From contig JBCCKF010000011.1 in NCBI GenBank assembly GCA_039027435.1, positions 67,335-131,334 of the forward strand: a stretch of 64,000 bases of DNA, given 5' to 3'. This DNA is from CALBPI01 sp039027435 (GTDB lineage: Bacteria; Pseudomonadota; Gammaproteobacteria; Steroidobacterales; Woeseiaceae). The notes under the pieces were generated by a model. It was not told where the DNA came from. It did not search any database and saw only the letters and a list, made by a program, of their open reading frames with translations. The position numbers were made by a program, and so were the translations under genes. Positions 34,701 through 42,548 of the stretch are shown here, in pieces; positions within the stretch are counted from its first letter, which is position 1; each line of letters begins with the position of its first letter.

Positions 34701-35434
34701 GCTAGATCGCCCCAACGATGTTGGATGACTGAAAGCAACGAGATCGCAGCGGTTTCCGTCCGCATCACCCGCCTGCCAGCGCTGATGCTCATCCAACCGA
34801 CGTTTGACGCGATCTCGATCTCATCGTTGGAGAGGCCACCTTCAGGTCCGATGAGTATTGCGACGCTCTTGGGTGCGGGTTGCTCCAACTTGGCGGTTAG
34901 CGGCTCGCTCGCCTGCGGCGTCGCTACAAGGCGTCGCTCTGCGCTCACCTCACGCAGCGCTGTTTCCAGTGGCACCGGTGTTGTTATCGTCGGCAGAAAT
35001 CGTCGGCCACACTGCTGGCACGCGGCAATCGCGACCTTCATCCAATGCGCTTGCTTCTGTGCGCCGCCTACCTCGTCCAGACGCATGAGAGAGCGTTCAC
35101 TCGTGACCGGCACGATATGGTCTACACCGAGCTCCACCGCTTTCTGAACCACCATATCGATCTTGTGTGAGCGAGACAGACACTGAAGCAGCGTTATCGC
35201 AACGGGTGAGCGATCATCGGCGAAAGCAACGTTCGAGGTCAGCACGACGGCCTCGCGTTTGCCGAGTGCAAGCACTTCTGCGGACGCTGAGTGACCCTGC
35301 CCATCGAAGAGCTCGAGTGTGTCACCGATCCGCGCACGTAGCACCCGGCCGATATAGTGCGCTTGCTCTGCACTCAGCGCGTGTTCCGCGTCGGGCGCAA
35401 TCTCGGTCTGGATATGTATTCTCTTCGCGGCCAT
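34697..35434 (-). CDS. rsmE: 16S rRNA m3U1498 methyltransferase
   Basis: A 245-residue SPOUT-family enzyme that methylates N3 of U1498 in 16S rRNA using SAM. The start is taken at ATG 35434 (Met-Ala-Ala-Lys-Arg), which gives the family's usual length; the frame continues to 35545 but would overlap ampD. The N-terminal PUA-like domain has His-Tyr-Ile-Gly-Arg-Val-Leu-Arg. The C-terminal knot shows Leu-Ile-Gly-Pro-Glu-Gly-Gly-Leu-Ser and Arg-Val-Met-Arg-Thr-Glu-Thr-Ala. Divergent from ampD, 39 bp apart. Confidence 0.95.
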   Translation of the reverse strand: MAAKRIHIQTEIAPDAEHALSAEQAHYIGRVLRARIGDTLELFDGQGHSASAEVLALGKREAVVLTSNVAFADDRSPVAITLLQCLSRSHKIDMVVQKAVELGVDHIVPVTSERSLMRLDEVGGAQKQAHWMKVAIAACQQCGRRFLPTITTPVPLETALREVSAERRLVATPQASEPLTAKLEQPAPKSVAILIGPEGGLSNDEIEIASNVGWMSISAGRRVMRTETAAISLLSVIQHRWGDLA

Positions 35435-35473
35435 TGGATTGACGCTCGTTGTGCTGCTGGTCACCATAGTTGC

Positions 35474-36058
35474 ATGCATAGCGAGACACAAACTCCTGTA
35501 CTTCGTATCGATCCGGAAACGGGCTTGCTGGACACAGTCCGGCAATCGCCGTCACCGAATCAGGATGCGCGCCCGGACGGCAGCCAGTTGGACTTGATCG
35601 TCGTGCATAGCATTTCCTTACCTCCGGGCGTCTATGGCGGCCATGAGATCGATGCATTGTTTGGTAACGATCTTGATCCCGATGCGCACCCATACTTTGC
35701 TGCAATTTTCGATCTCAGAGTGTCGGCGCATTGCCTGATTCGAAGGACCGGTGAGATCACTCAGTACGTCCCTTTCGAGCGCCGAGCATGGCATGCGGGC
35801 GCGTCCAGTTTCGAAGGCAGGACGCGTTGCAATGATTTTTCGGTAGGCATTGAGCTTGAAGGCACCGATACAGACGCGTTCACGAGTGCGCAGTACGGCG
35901 CCCTCAATGCGCTGATCGATGCACTGCGAGTGACCTATCCTTCGCTGGCGAATGCAGCGGTCGTTGGTCACAGCGATATCGCACCTGGCCGAAAAACCGA
36001 CCCGGGGACCGGCTTCGACTGGTCACGAGTACATGCAATCGAAGCGCGCGACGGTTAA
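35474..36058 (+). CDS. ampD: 1,6-anhydro-N-acetylmuramyl-L-alanine amidase AmpD
   Basis: A 194-residue zinc amidase cleaving the peptide from anhydro-muropeptides during cell-wall recycling in the cytoplasm. The zinc ligands are visible as His in Ile-Val-Val-His-Ser-Ile-Ser-Leu-Pro-Pro, His in Ala-Val-Val-Gly-His-Ser-Asp-Ile-Ala-Pro-Gly and Asp in Arg-Lys-Thr-Asp-Pro-Gly. The first residues (Leu-Arg-Ile-Asp ... Gly-Leu-Leu-Asp) fit AmpD. The start at 35474 is chosen over 35357, which would run into the rsmE start. Followed 10 bp later by ampE. Confidence 0.95.
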   Translation: MHSETQTPVLRIDPETGLLDTVRQSPSPNQDARPDGSQLDLIVVHSISLPPGVYGGHEIDALFGNDLDPDAHPYFAAIFDLRVSAHCLIRRTGEITQYVPFERRAWHAGASSFEGRTRCNDFSVGIELEGTDTDAFTSAQYGALNALIDALRVTYPSLANAAVVGHSDIAPGRKTDPGTGFDWSRVHAIEARDG

Positions 36059-36068
36059 AGTCTAAGGC

Positions 36069-36971
36069 ATGAAAATCCTCGCGCTGTTTGTCGCTTTGGT
36101 TCTGGAACGGATGGCAACGCATCTGTTTCATTGGCGGGAACTTCGGTGGCTTGATCCCTTGCTCGATGTGTTCCTGGTACGAAGTCGGAGTCTGTCCGGG
36201 GTAACCCCCTACCTGTGGGTGCTGCTCGCCCTGGCAGTGGCGGTTGCGCCAGTGGTCATCATCCGTTTGCTGCTCGATGAGGCGTGGCTCGGTTTGCCTT
36301 ATTTCGTTCTGTCCGCCGCGGTGTTGTTCTTGTGCCTCGGACCGGAAGACATCGGCGAGGAGGTTGATCGGTGGTGTGCCGCCGTGCGGTCGGGTGATGA
36401 AGAGGAAGAGCGTCGCAACGCCAAGGCGCTCTTGGAACGTCGTTTCTCAGACCGTATCGCAGCCCGCACAGACGTAGCGGGTGCTGTTTTCGCCCAGGCC
36501 AACAATCGCATCTTTGCGGTCATTTTTTGGTTCATCCTGCTTGGGCCGATCGGCGCATGGTTGTTTCGAGTCTCGGATCTCGCGAGGCGGCGCGCGCTGT
36601 TTCAGGCTAAGCGCATGGCCGAGAGCGAGGACGTCGCAGCAGATTGCGAGCAGCGTGCTGATGATGTGCACGCGGTGCTTGCCTGGCTTCCCGCGAGGCT
36701 ATCTGCGCTCGGTTACTTGTTCGCGGGTAACTACGACGAAGGCCGAGCTGCGTGGCACAACCTCGAGACTGGCGACAGTCTTGCCCGGCATAACGAACGG
36801 TTGCTTTCCGAGGTTGGATTTGCTGCGTTGAATCTGACGCGTTCGGAAGATGAGCCCGAGGCGGATTGGGCGATACGCGCGGCGCGATGTTCGAAGAACC
36901 TGGCGCTGCGAACGCTATGGTTCTGGCTCGTCGGCGTTGCCGTTCTCACCATTGCGGGTGTTGCAATCTGA
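36069..36971 (+). CDS. ampE: AmpE-family inner membrane protein
   Basis: A 300-residue integral membrane protein in the usual ampDE order. Four membrane spans are likely: two near residues 45-85, one near 150-170 and one at the C-terminus (Trp-Phe-Trp-Leu-Val-Gly-Val-Ala-Val-Leu). Family features include Ala-Leu-Val-Leu-Glu-Arg at the start and Asn-Arg-Ile-Phe-Ala-Val-Ile-Phe-Trp-Phe. AmpE was named for an effect on beta-lactamase induction; its activity is not known. Its TGA stop overlaps the ATG of the btuF-like gene (TGATG), so the three genes form a unit. Confidence 0.9.
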   Translation: MKILALFVALVLERMATHLFHWRELRWLDPLLDVFLVRSRSLSGVTPYLWVLLALAVAVAPVVIIRLLLDEAWLGLPYFVLSAAVLFLCLGPEDIGEEVDRWCAAVRSGDEEEERRNAKALLERRFSDRIAARTDVAGAVFAQANNRIFAVIFWFILLGPIGAWLFRVSDLARRRALFQAKRMAESEDVAADCEQRADDVHAVLAWLPARLSALGYLFAGNYDEGRAAWHNLETGDSLARHNERLLSEVGFAALNLTRSEDEPEADWAIRAARCSKNLALRTLWFWLVGVAVLTIAGVAI

Positions 36972-37810
36972 TGCATCGCTATCTGCTAGTGATATGCGTC
37001 GGGGCCATGATAGCGGGATGCTCAGAGCATGATTTAGAGGCTCCAGAGCGCGCTGCGTCCGACGACGTTCGAATGGTGACGTTGGCGCCACACCTCGCAG
37101 AGATCGTGTTTGCAGCCGGTGCGGGCGAGTCTCTGGTGGGGGTCAGCGCATACTCTGATTACCCAGAGGCGGTCGAGGCACTACCGATCGTCAGCGATGG
37201 CTTCCAGTTGAATGCCGAGGCGTTGCTCGCGGTCGAGCCTACCGTGATTCTCGCATGGGGCGGTGGCGGTCAATCGCGGATGCGCGAATTGGCAGCGTCG
37301 CTCGAAATCCCGTTGGTCGAGATCGCAGGTCGTCGATTGCAGGACATTGCGCCTGCCATCCGTCAGGTCGGTGAAATCGCAGGGACTTCAAGCGTGGCGG
37401 AGACTGCAGCGCAGCAATTCGAGATGTCGCTTGAGAATCTCGAAGGCGCAGCGGAGCCATTGACTGTGTTCTACCAAATCGGTCAACAACCACTGTATAC
37501 CGTTGGTGGCCAACACTTCATCGCCGACCTGATTGCCCTGTGTGGCGGCGTCAACGCTTTCGCTGATCTTTCTGAGGCCGCGCCAACCATCGCGGTCGAA
37601 GCGGTTGTTGCGGCCGATCCTGACGTTATTCTGACCACCGAAGGCGGGGTCGATGGCGCTATCGAGCTATGGTCAAAGTGGCCCTCGCTAACCGCTGTTA
37701 GCGAGGGCCAGATTCTTGGCGTGCCGGGTGATCTTGTGAATCGTCCTGGGCCGCGATTAGCACAAGGGGCGGCAGCGGTATGCGAGGCGCTGCGCTCGGC
37801 ATCGATCTAG
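36971..37810 (+). CDS. btuF: Cobalamin-type ABC transporter substrate-binding lipoprotein (BtuF-like)
   Basis: A 279-residue periplasmic binding protein. A lipoprotein signal ends Met-Ile-Ala-Gly-Cys (Cys17). The class III binding fold shows Val-Thr-Leu-Ala-Pro-His-Leu-Ala-Glu-Ile-Val, Val-Gly-Val-Ser-Ala-Tyr-Ser-Asp-Tyr-Pro and Asn-Arg-Pro-Gly-Pro-Arg. This fits BtuF for vitamin B12, and btuC, btuD and btuB are in the same window. A siderophore or heme binding role is a weaker alternative. The ATG overlaps the ampE stop, so expression is tied to ampDE rather than to the riboswitch. E. coli BtuF is not lipidated. Confidence 0.87.
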   Translation: MHRYLLVICVGAMIAGCSEHDLEAPERAASDDVRMVTLAPHLAEIVFAAGAGESLVGVSAYSDYPEAVEALPIVSDGFQLNAEALLAVEPTVILAWGGGGQSRMRELAASLEIPLVEIAGRRLQDIAPAIRQVGEIAGTSSVAETAAQQFEMSLENLEGAAEPLTVFYQIGQQPLYTVGGQHFIADLIALCGGVNAFADLSEAAPTIAVEAVVAADPDVILTTEGGVDGAIELWSKWPSLTAVSEGQILGVPGDLVNRPGPRLAQGAAAVCEALRSASI

Positions 37811-37836
37811 GTCGTGCGCTGTTGCCGGTGCCTAGA

Positions 37837-38412
37837 TTATTCGGCTGGCGTTTCCGCGCCGCGGACACGATCGGAATGCCACAAGACTTCTTCTCCACCG
37901 CCAGTGCGAGCGAGCACACGTGCGATCACGAAAAGCAAATCCGATAAGCGGTTCAGGTAACGCAGCGACTCAGGATTGATTTCGGCATCTCGAGAGAGCG
38001 TCTGCACGCGCCGTTCCGCACGACGGCAAATGGTGCGGGCAAGATGACAGGCTGCAGCCTGAGGATTACCACCCGGCAAAATAAACTCTTTCAGCGGGGG
38101 TAGTTCATCATTGAACTTGTCGAGTTGGCGCTCCAGCCGGCTGACATACTCAGCGGTGATGACCTGATGGCCAGGAATGCAAAGCTCAGCGCCGACATCG
38201 AATAGATCGTGCTGGACGTCGGTCAGGCAGTTCACAATGACCGTGTTGTCGATCTGGTAGGACAAGACCATACCGATGGCGCTATTGGCTTCGTCGACGG
38301 TGCCATAGGCCTCGACACGGTCGTCATCCTTCGCGACGCGCGAGCCGTCACCGAGCCCGGTTTCACCTGCGTCGCCGGTACATGTGTAGATCTTGCTGAG
38401 TCGATTGCCCAT
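37837..38412 (-). CDS. Cob(I)alamin adenosyltransferase, PduO type
   Basis: A 191-residue trimeric enzyme transferring adenosine from ATP to reduced corrinoid, giving adenosylcobalamin. The N-terminal signature Ser-Lys-Ile-Tyr-Thr-Cys-Thr-Gly-Asp-Ala-Gly-Glu-Thr is close to the family Thr-Arg-Thr-Gly-Asp-X-Gly; the usual Arg is Cys. The second signature Val-Glu-Ala-Tyr-Gly-Thr-Val-Asp-Glu-Ala-Asn and the C-terminal Cys-Arg-Arg-Ala-Glu-Arg-Arg are present. It lies 11 bp downstream of btuB on the same strand, so the B12 riboswitch should control both uptake and activation. Confidence 0.94.
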   Translation of the reverse strand: MGNRLSKIYTCTGDAGETGLGDGSRVAKDDDRVEAYGTVDEANSAIGMVLSYQIDNTVIVNCLTDVQHDLFDVGAELCIPGHQVITAEYVSRLERQLDKFNDELPPLKEFILPGGNPQAAACHLARTICRRAERRVQTLSRDAEINPESLRYLNRLSDLLFVIARVLARTGGGEEVLWHSDRVRGAETPAE

Positions 38413-38423
38413 GCCTGCCCTGC

Positions 38424-40193
38424 CTAGAACGTGTATCTCAATTGTACGGTAGTGGTACGACCAAGCTGATTGAAACCTGCTGCCGTTTCGAACTGCTTGT
38501 CCGTCACATTATCCACTCGTGCGGTTAACGCAAGATCGTCGGTCAACGCGAAGCGACCCGAGATGCTGGCGATGCCGTAGCCAGCCAATCGAACACCACC
38601 GAAATCGCGGCGCGCGTCATCAGATCGCCACGAGAGATCAACACTGTGTTCTCCGAAGCGCCGGCTGATGCGTGCGCTGCTTGTCACGCGCGCGCGGCGC
38701 AGCAGGCGTGTACCGGTTTCTGCGTTGCGGGCATCCTGATGCGTGACGCCGACCTCTACCTGCCAGCGATCGTTGACCCAACGCGCGTCCGCGCTGACGC
38801 CTTCAATCGTTGCTTCGGCGATATTGAACAACTGGAACGTCGCAAAATCGAACTCAATGAGGTCATCGATTTCGTTACGAAAAGCCTCGACGCTGATGCG
38901 CAGTCCATTGTCCAGGCTATAGATACCGCGCAGCTGGTACTGCGTGGAGGTTTCCGCGTCAAGGTCCTGGTTTCCGCCGAAGCCGAACCGGTCGGTCGTG
39001 TCCGGCGCACGGAAAGCGCGACCGGCATCCAGCTGGACGGTAAATCTGTCCGTGACGTTGTATCCCGCGCCTGCGTTCCACGTCAGCTCATTGCCGAACG
39101 CCTCGTGGTCAGAAAGGCGAATGCCAACCAGTGCCTGAAAGCGATCATTCCGGTATTGGTCCTGCACGTAAGCCGCCCGAATGTCGACGTCCTCATCGAA
39201 CCCGAGTCCGAAGGAGAGTGCTTCGCCCGTTTCTTGCGCTAGGTACGCGCCCGCCACGACCTGGTGATTGGCGTTGACCTGAACGGTGTTTTGCCAGTCG
39301 ATGCTGAGTCGGGTGCTTTCCACAAAATCAGGGCTCTCCACCTGCTGCAGGTCGTCGACCAGTCGCCCGATAATGACTTCGGTCGTCCACTGATCGGAAA
39401 TGGTCTTGTTCCATCCCAGTGTCGTGACCTGGTTTTCAAACTCCTGCGTCACCGGGGACAAGAAAAAGTCGCTGTACTCCGCATCGCCACTGGCCTGCCA
39501 ATGGGTTGCGATTAATTGTCCACCAGCAACTGGAGTGGACAAGGAAAGCCTGGCACTCAGGTTTTCGAAACCGCGGTCTGTATCGTCGGTGCTGCGCGTC
39601 GGAATACCGCCCGTGCGCAGTTGATCGATACCGGCGCGGAACACTGTGTCTCCGCGACGCACGCCCCATTGGGCGCTTGCACGCTCTGTGTTGTTCGTTC
39701 CGCCGCCGATGCTCACCGCCCGCTCGGGCGTTGCAGCGGTTGTGATGATATTGATCACGCCGCCGATCGCGTCGCTGCCATAGAGCGATGATCTAGGCCC
39801 GGTGACGATCTCAATTCTGTCGATTTGTTCGGGCGTGATGTTCTGAATGGCTGGTACGCCGATCGTTGCTGGATTCGATCGTACGCCATCAATCAACACG
39901 AGCGTGTGGTTGCTCTCAGCACCGCGCATGAATATCGATGTCTGCTGTCCGGGCCCGCCGGTACGGGCGATATCGATGCCGGCAAAGTAACGTAGCAGCT
40001 CGATACTATCGGTTGCGCCGCTTCGAAGGATATCGTCGCGTGTGATGACCCGAACATTCGCCATCGCGTCATTCAGATCGGTTTCAGTGCGCGTTGCTGT
40101 GGTGACAACCAGATCGTCAAGCTGAAGTGGTGTGTCCTGCGCGACAGCGCCTACCGCGGCCAGCACGCCGCTAATCAGAAAAGCAGTTCTCAT
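38424..40193 (-). CDS. btuB: TonB-dependent vitamin B12 receptor BtuB
   Basis: A 589-residue outer-membrane receptor of normal BtuB size. Signal peptide residues 1-19 end Ala-Val-Ala-Gln. The TonB box region reads Leu-Asp-Asp-Leu-Val-Val-Thr-Thr-Ala, followed by the plug domain (Gly-Pro-Gly-Gln-Gln-Thr-Ser-Ile-Phe-Met-Arg-Gly-Ala ... Thr-Leu-Val-Leu-Ile-Asp-Gly-Val) and a beta barrel ending in a C-terminal Phe. The start is at ATG 40193 behind gaGGGGAA; the frame continues upstream to 40265 inside the mRNA leader. It sits behind a cobalamin riboswitch, which confirms the B12 assignment. Confidence 0.95.
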   Translation of the reverse strand: MRTAFLISGVLAAVGAVAQDTPLQLDDLVVTTATRTETDLNDAMANVRVITRDDILRSGATDSIELLRYFAGIDIARTGGPGQQTSIFMRGAESNHTLVLIDGVRSNPATIGVPAIQNITPEQIDRIEIVTGPRSSLYGSDAIGGVINIITTAATPERAVSIGGGTNNTERASAQWGVRRGDTVFRAGIDQLRTGGIPTRSTDDTDRGFENLSARLSLSTPVAGGQLIATHWQASGDAEYSDFFLSPVTQEFENQVTTLGWNKTISDQWTTEVIIGRLVDDLQQVESPDFVESTRLSIDWQNTVQVNANHQVVAGAYLAQETGEALSFGLGFDEDVDIRAAYVQDQYRNDRFQALVGIRLSDHEAFGNELTWNAGAGYNVTDRFTVQLDAGRAFRAPDTTDRFGFGGNQDLDAETSTQYQLRGIYSLDNGLRISVEAFRNEIDDLIEFDFATFQLFNIAEATIEGVSADARWVNDRWQVEVGVTHQDARNAETGTRLLRRARVTSSARISRRFGEHSVDLSWRSDDARRDFGGVRLAGYGIASISGRFALTDDLALTARVDNVTDKQFETAAGFNQLGRTTTVQLRYTF

Positions 40194-40326
40194 TGTGTTT
40201 CCCCTCGGTACCCACCCGTACCAATTGATTGCAAAACCCGAAAAGCGAATTGAGGAAACGCGCAAGCATGAACGGACGATCAGTCCGCTACACCTCGGCC
40301 GATGCCCTCCGCATCTTCGGCATAGT

Positions 40327-40521
40327 GCTGTGGCCGGTCTCCGGACTGACGAGTGGCTAGGCCTGCTGTGATGCCTTCCCCCGACGCGGCCGGAGTGGCT
40401 GGTGCCTTGCGCACCTGATCACAACTTTTACTCGATCACCGTTGCGGGGGCAGTGCCGGACTCGCACCAAAGTGCTCACCGGCTTCCCGTTCATCCCGAC
40501 GTTGTCGGGGTTCACCACAGC
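40327..40521 (-). promoter_or_regulatory. Cobalamin (AdoCbl) riboswitch of the btuB operon
   Basis: Read on the minus strand, the leader shows the conserved segments in the right order: GGGAAGCCGGTG, GCGAGTCCGGCACTGCCCCC, GCAACGG, AGCCACT, and GTCAGTCCGGAGACCGGCC. Closing helix P1 pairs GCTGTGG (40521-40515) with CCACAGC (40333-40327). About 130 nt of leader follow before the btuB ATG. They contain a G+C-rich hairpin (GATGC/GCATC core, around 40300-40325) with no U run, so control is probably at translation or by Rho rather than by an intrinsic terminator. Confidence 0.93.
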
Positions 40522-40528
40522 GGCACGA

Positions 40529-40558
40529 AGACTAGGTGCTCTGACTCATCACTGTCAA
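40529..40558 (-). promoter_or_regulatory. Sigma-70 promoter of the btuB riboswitch transcript
   Basis: On the minus strand a perfect -35 TTGACA (40558-40553) is followed after 18 bp by TAGTCT (40534-40529). Transcription would start near 40522, right at the 5' strand of riboswitch helix P1. The weak -10 box makes the exact site uncertain, but the register fits well. Confidence 0.7.
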
Positions 40559-40622
40559 GAAACGCGACCGCCGTTCGACCATTCGCTGCGGTACACTGGT
40601 GTTTTGATGAAGGTGTAGGCAC

Positions 40623-41411
40623 GTGGATCAGGAAGCCAGCGCGTTTCTTGCAACAGCACTCGAGGCGGCGAAGTCTGCGGCAGATGTCATTCGAGCCGGC
40701 TACCAGGGTCGATTTACGGTCGAGACCAAGTCGGACCTGACACCCGTCACCGACATCGATGTTGCGGCCGAACAGGCGATAGCCGCCGTCATTCAGTCGC
40801 GCTTTCCTGATCACGGTTTTCTCGGCGAAGAGACCGGCGAGAGTGCAAGCGATACCGAATTTCTCTGGTTAGTCGATCCGATCGATGGCACCAAGGCATT
40901 TGTCCGTGGCTACCCATTTTTCTCTACCCAGATCGCACTAATGCGCGATGGCGAGCTCGTGCTTGGAGTCTCCAGTGCGCCGATACAGGGCGATCTTGCC
41001 TATGCCGAGATCGATGGTGGCGCTTGGCTCAATGGCGAGCCGCTGCAAGTAAGCGATATCTCGCTCCTTGAGGAGGCGGCGATATCGCTTGGCAACGTGC
41101 ACACACTGGCGAGCGGTCCCGGTTGGGCGGCACTGGGTGATGTTGTGGCTCGATGCGGCCGGATTCGTGGCTACGGCGATTTTTTGCACTACCACCTGTT
41201 GGCGCAGGGTTGCATCGACGCCGTTATCGAGTCGGATGTGAACATCCTCGATATCGCTGCACTCTCGGTGATCGTGACCGAAGCTGGTGGGGTGTTTACG
41301 GATATTGATGGCGGTCGCATCACACGCGATACCCGCTCTGTATTGGCAGCCAACCCGGCGCTCTACGAGAGACTGACCGGAATGTTGCATCCGGTGTTGG
41401 CCTCAAGTTGA
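40623..41411 (+). CDS. hisN: Histidinol-phosphatase, inositol monophosphatase family
   Basis: A 262-residue Mg2+-dependent phosphatase of the IMPase fold. Metal-site motifs are Gly-Glu-Glu-Thr-Gly, Trp-Leu-Val-Asp-Pro-Ile-Asp-Gly-Thr-Lys-Ala-Phe and Leu-Asp-Ile-Ala-Ala-Leu near residue 205. The Pro-Ile-Asp-Gly-Thr-Lys-Ala-Phe-Val-Arg-Gly sequence is the form found in HisN-type histidinol-phosphatases. Inositol monophosphatase or 3',5'-bisphosphate nucleotidase activity cannot be excluded. The start is GTG at 40623. The gene is divergent from btuB and its stop overlaps the convergent btuD by 9 bp. Confidence 0.87.
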   Translation: MDQEASAFLATALEAAKSAADVIRAGYQGRFTVETKSDLTPVTDIDVAAEQAIAAVIQSRFPDHGFLGEETGESASDTEFLWLVDPIDGTKAFVRGYPFFSTQIALMRDGELVLGVSSAPIQGDLAYAEIDGGAWLNGEPLQVSDISLLEEAAISLGNVHTLASGPGWAALGDVVARCGRIRGYGDFLHYHLLAQGCIDAVIESDVNILDIAALSVIVTEAGGVFTDIDGGRITRDTRSVLAANPALYERLTGMLHPVLASS

Positions 41412-42197
41412 CGGGGATGCAGGCACAAACCAGGGTTCACCACTGACCTCGGTCTGGATCACGTCGACGCCAAACAGTTGTGTCACCGTTTCGCGGCAAA
41501 TCAGTTCGGACGCATTCCCGAGTTCCCAACCGCCTTCTCCATCGAGAATCAGTGCGAGGTCGGCGTGCCGCCTAGCGATGTTCACATCATGCATGGCACT
41601 GATTACGCTGCCGCCTGAGGCTCGATAGGTTTCCAGGGCGCCGAGGATCTGCTGCGACCCCGCAGGATCCTGATGGCTGAGCGGTTCATCCACCAACAAC
41701 AATGGTGTCTGCTGCACCAGAGCTTGCGCTACAGCAACGCGCTGACGCTCGCCACCGGAGAGTGTGGTGACGTCGCGACCGGCGAGCGTGTCGAGCCCAA
41801 GGCTTGAAAGCGCGCCCGTTACCAATTCCCGATCGGTGGTATTGGGGCTACGCCAGGGTCCATGGTGTGGATAGCGCGCGAGCAACAGGTGGTTGTAGAC
41901 ATCATTACCGAACGCATCGTCCTGGTGTTGCGTTACTATGGTCACAAGCTTCGCGCGCGAGGCCGCGTCGACGGTATCCGCGGGCTGGCCACACCATCGG
42001 ATGCGCGTCGCGTCAGTCGGTTCGAGTCCACAAAGGGTGCGCAGCGTGCGCGTCTTCCCAGCGCCGTTACGACCGAGCACAACAAGCCATTGGCCGGGCT
42101 CCAGCGTGATTGACAATTCACAAACGAGCACCCTGTCCGCCACTGTCACGTTGATGCCGTGGCTTTCGAGAACGGGGGTTGTCGACGGATCTGTCAT
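41403..42197 (-). CDS. btuD: Cobalamin-type ABC transporter ATPase (BtuD-like)
   Basis: A 264-residue ATPase. Walker A reads Gly-Arg-Asn-Gly-Ala-Gly-Lys-Thr, the signature Leu-Ser-Gly-Gly-Glu-Arg-Gln-Arg, and Walker B runs into Leu-Val-Asp-Glu-Pro-Leu-Ser-His-Gln-Asp-Pro. This fits the BtuD/FhuC/HemV class that partners FecCD permeases. With btuF at 37 kb and the btuC permease at 48.3 kb it makes a complete B12 importer, although the three genes are in separate units. No riboswitch is visible upstream of it. Confidence 0.87.
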   Translation of the reverse strand: MTDPSTTPVLESHGINVTVADRVLVCELSITLEPGQWLVVLGRNGAGKTRTLRTLCGLEPTDATRIRWCGQPADTVDAASRAKLVTIVTQHQDDAFGNDVYNHLLLARYPHHGPWRSPNTTDRELVTGALSSLGLDTLAGRDVTTLSGGERQRVAVAQALVQQTPLLLVDEPLSHQDPAGSQQILGALETYRASGGSVISAMHDVNIARRHADLALILDGEGGWELGNASELICRETVTQLFGVDVIQTEVSGEPWFVPASPST

Positions 42198-42233
42198 CCG
42201 CGCAGCTTAAGCGAAGCGAGACCTTTGACGCAG

Positions 42234-42469
42234 AAAAAATTAACCCCGGCAGAGCCGGGGTGAGAGCCGATTTTTCTTATTGTTATTGACAGTATCTCTG
42301 CTTGTACTCACCGACACGTTGGTCGTGTGTTCTTCTTATTCGCCGCTTTCTTATTGGCAGGCTTCCGGACGCGAACGTGGCGGTCCCCCTGATTGTTTGA
42401 CGCGCAGCACTGTCTGTTGCTTGGGCACTTACGCTTAAGCAAGCCATGTGCCATTTACATGTTTCTTCA
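42234..42469 (-). ncRNA. Candidate small transcript in the btuD-amidohydrolase gap
   Basis: This 351-bp gap has no recognised gene. On the minus strand TTGTTA (42504-42499), 17 bp and TATTGT (42481-42476) form a plausible promoter, and a strong terminator ends at about 42234, giving an RNA of about 235 nt. It holds overlapping short frames: a 48-codon one (42454-42308) rich in Lys, Arg and Asn, and a longer one (42504-42283). Neither has a ribosome binding site or a known motif. I cannot match it to 6S, tmRNA, RNase P or SRP RNA. It may be a non-coding RNA, a small-protein mRNA or simply a 3' tail. Confidence 0.35.
42243..42261 (-). terminator. Rho-independent terminator, minus strand
   Basis: A perfect 8-bp stem (ACCCCGGC/GCCGGGGT) with a TCT loop is followed on the minus strand by TAATTTTTT. 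It ends either a long 3' untranslated tail of the propeller/amidohydrolase gene or a separate short transcript from the 42.3-42.5 kb gap. Confidence 0.85.
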
Positions 42470-42548
42470 TTAAATACAATAAGATATAGTAGGCGGGTTA
42501 ACAAAATACTGGCAGCGTTGTCATCGGTTTGTAAGATTCCCCGACAGT

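Noticed and set aside
40402..40740. 112-codon plus-strand frame upstream of hisN
   Set aside because: It covers the btuB riboswitch on the other strand and overlaps the hisN start. The RNA structure explains the conservation better.
42283..42504. 73-codon minus-strand ORF in the 42.3 kb gap as a gene
   Set aside because: Its start falls inside the candidate -35 box and there is no ribosome binding site. I keep the region as a possible RNA instead.
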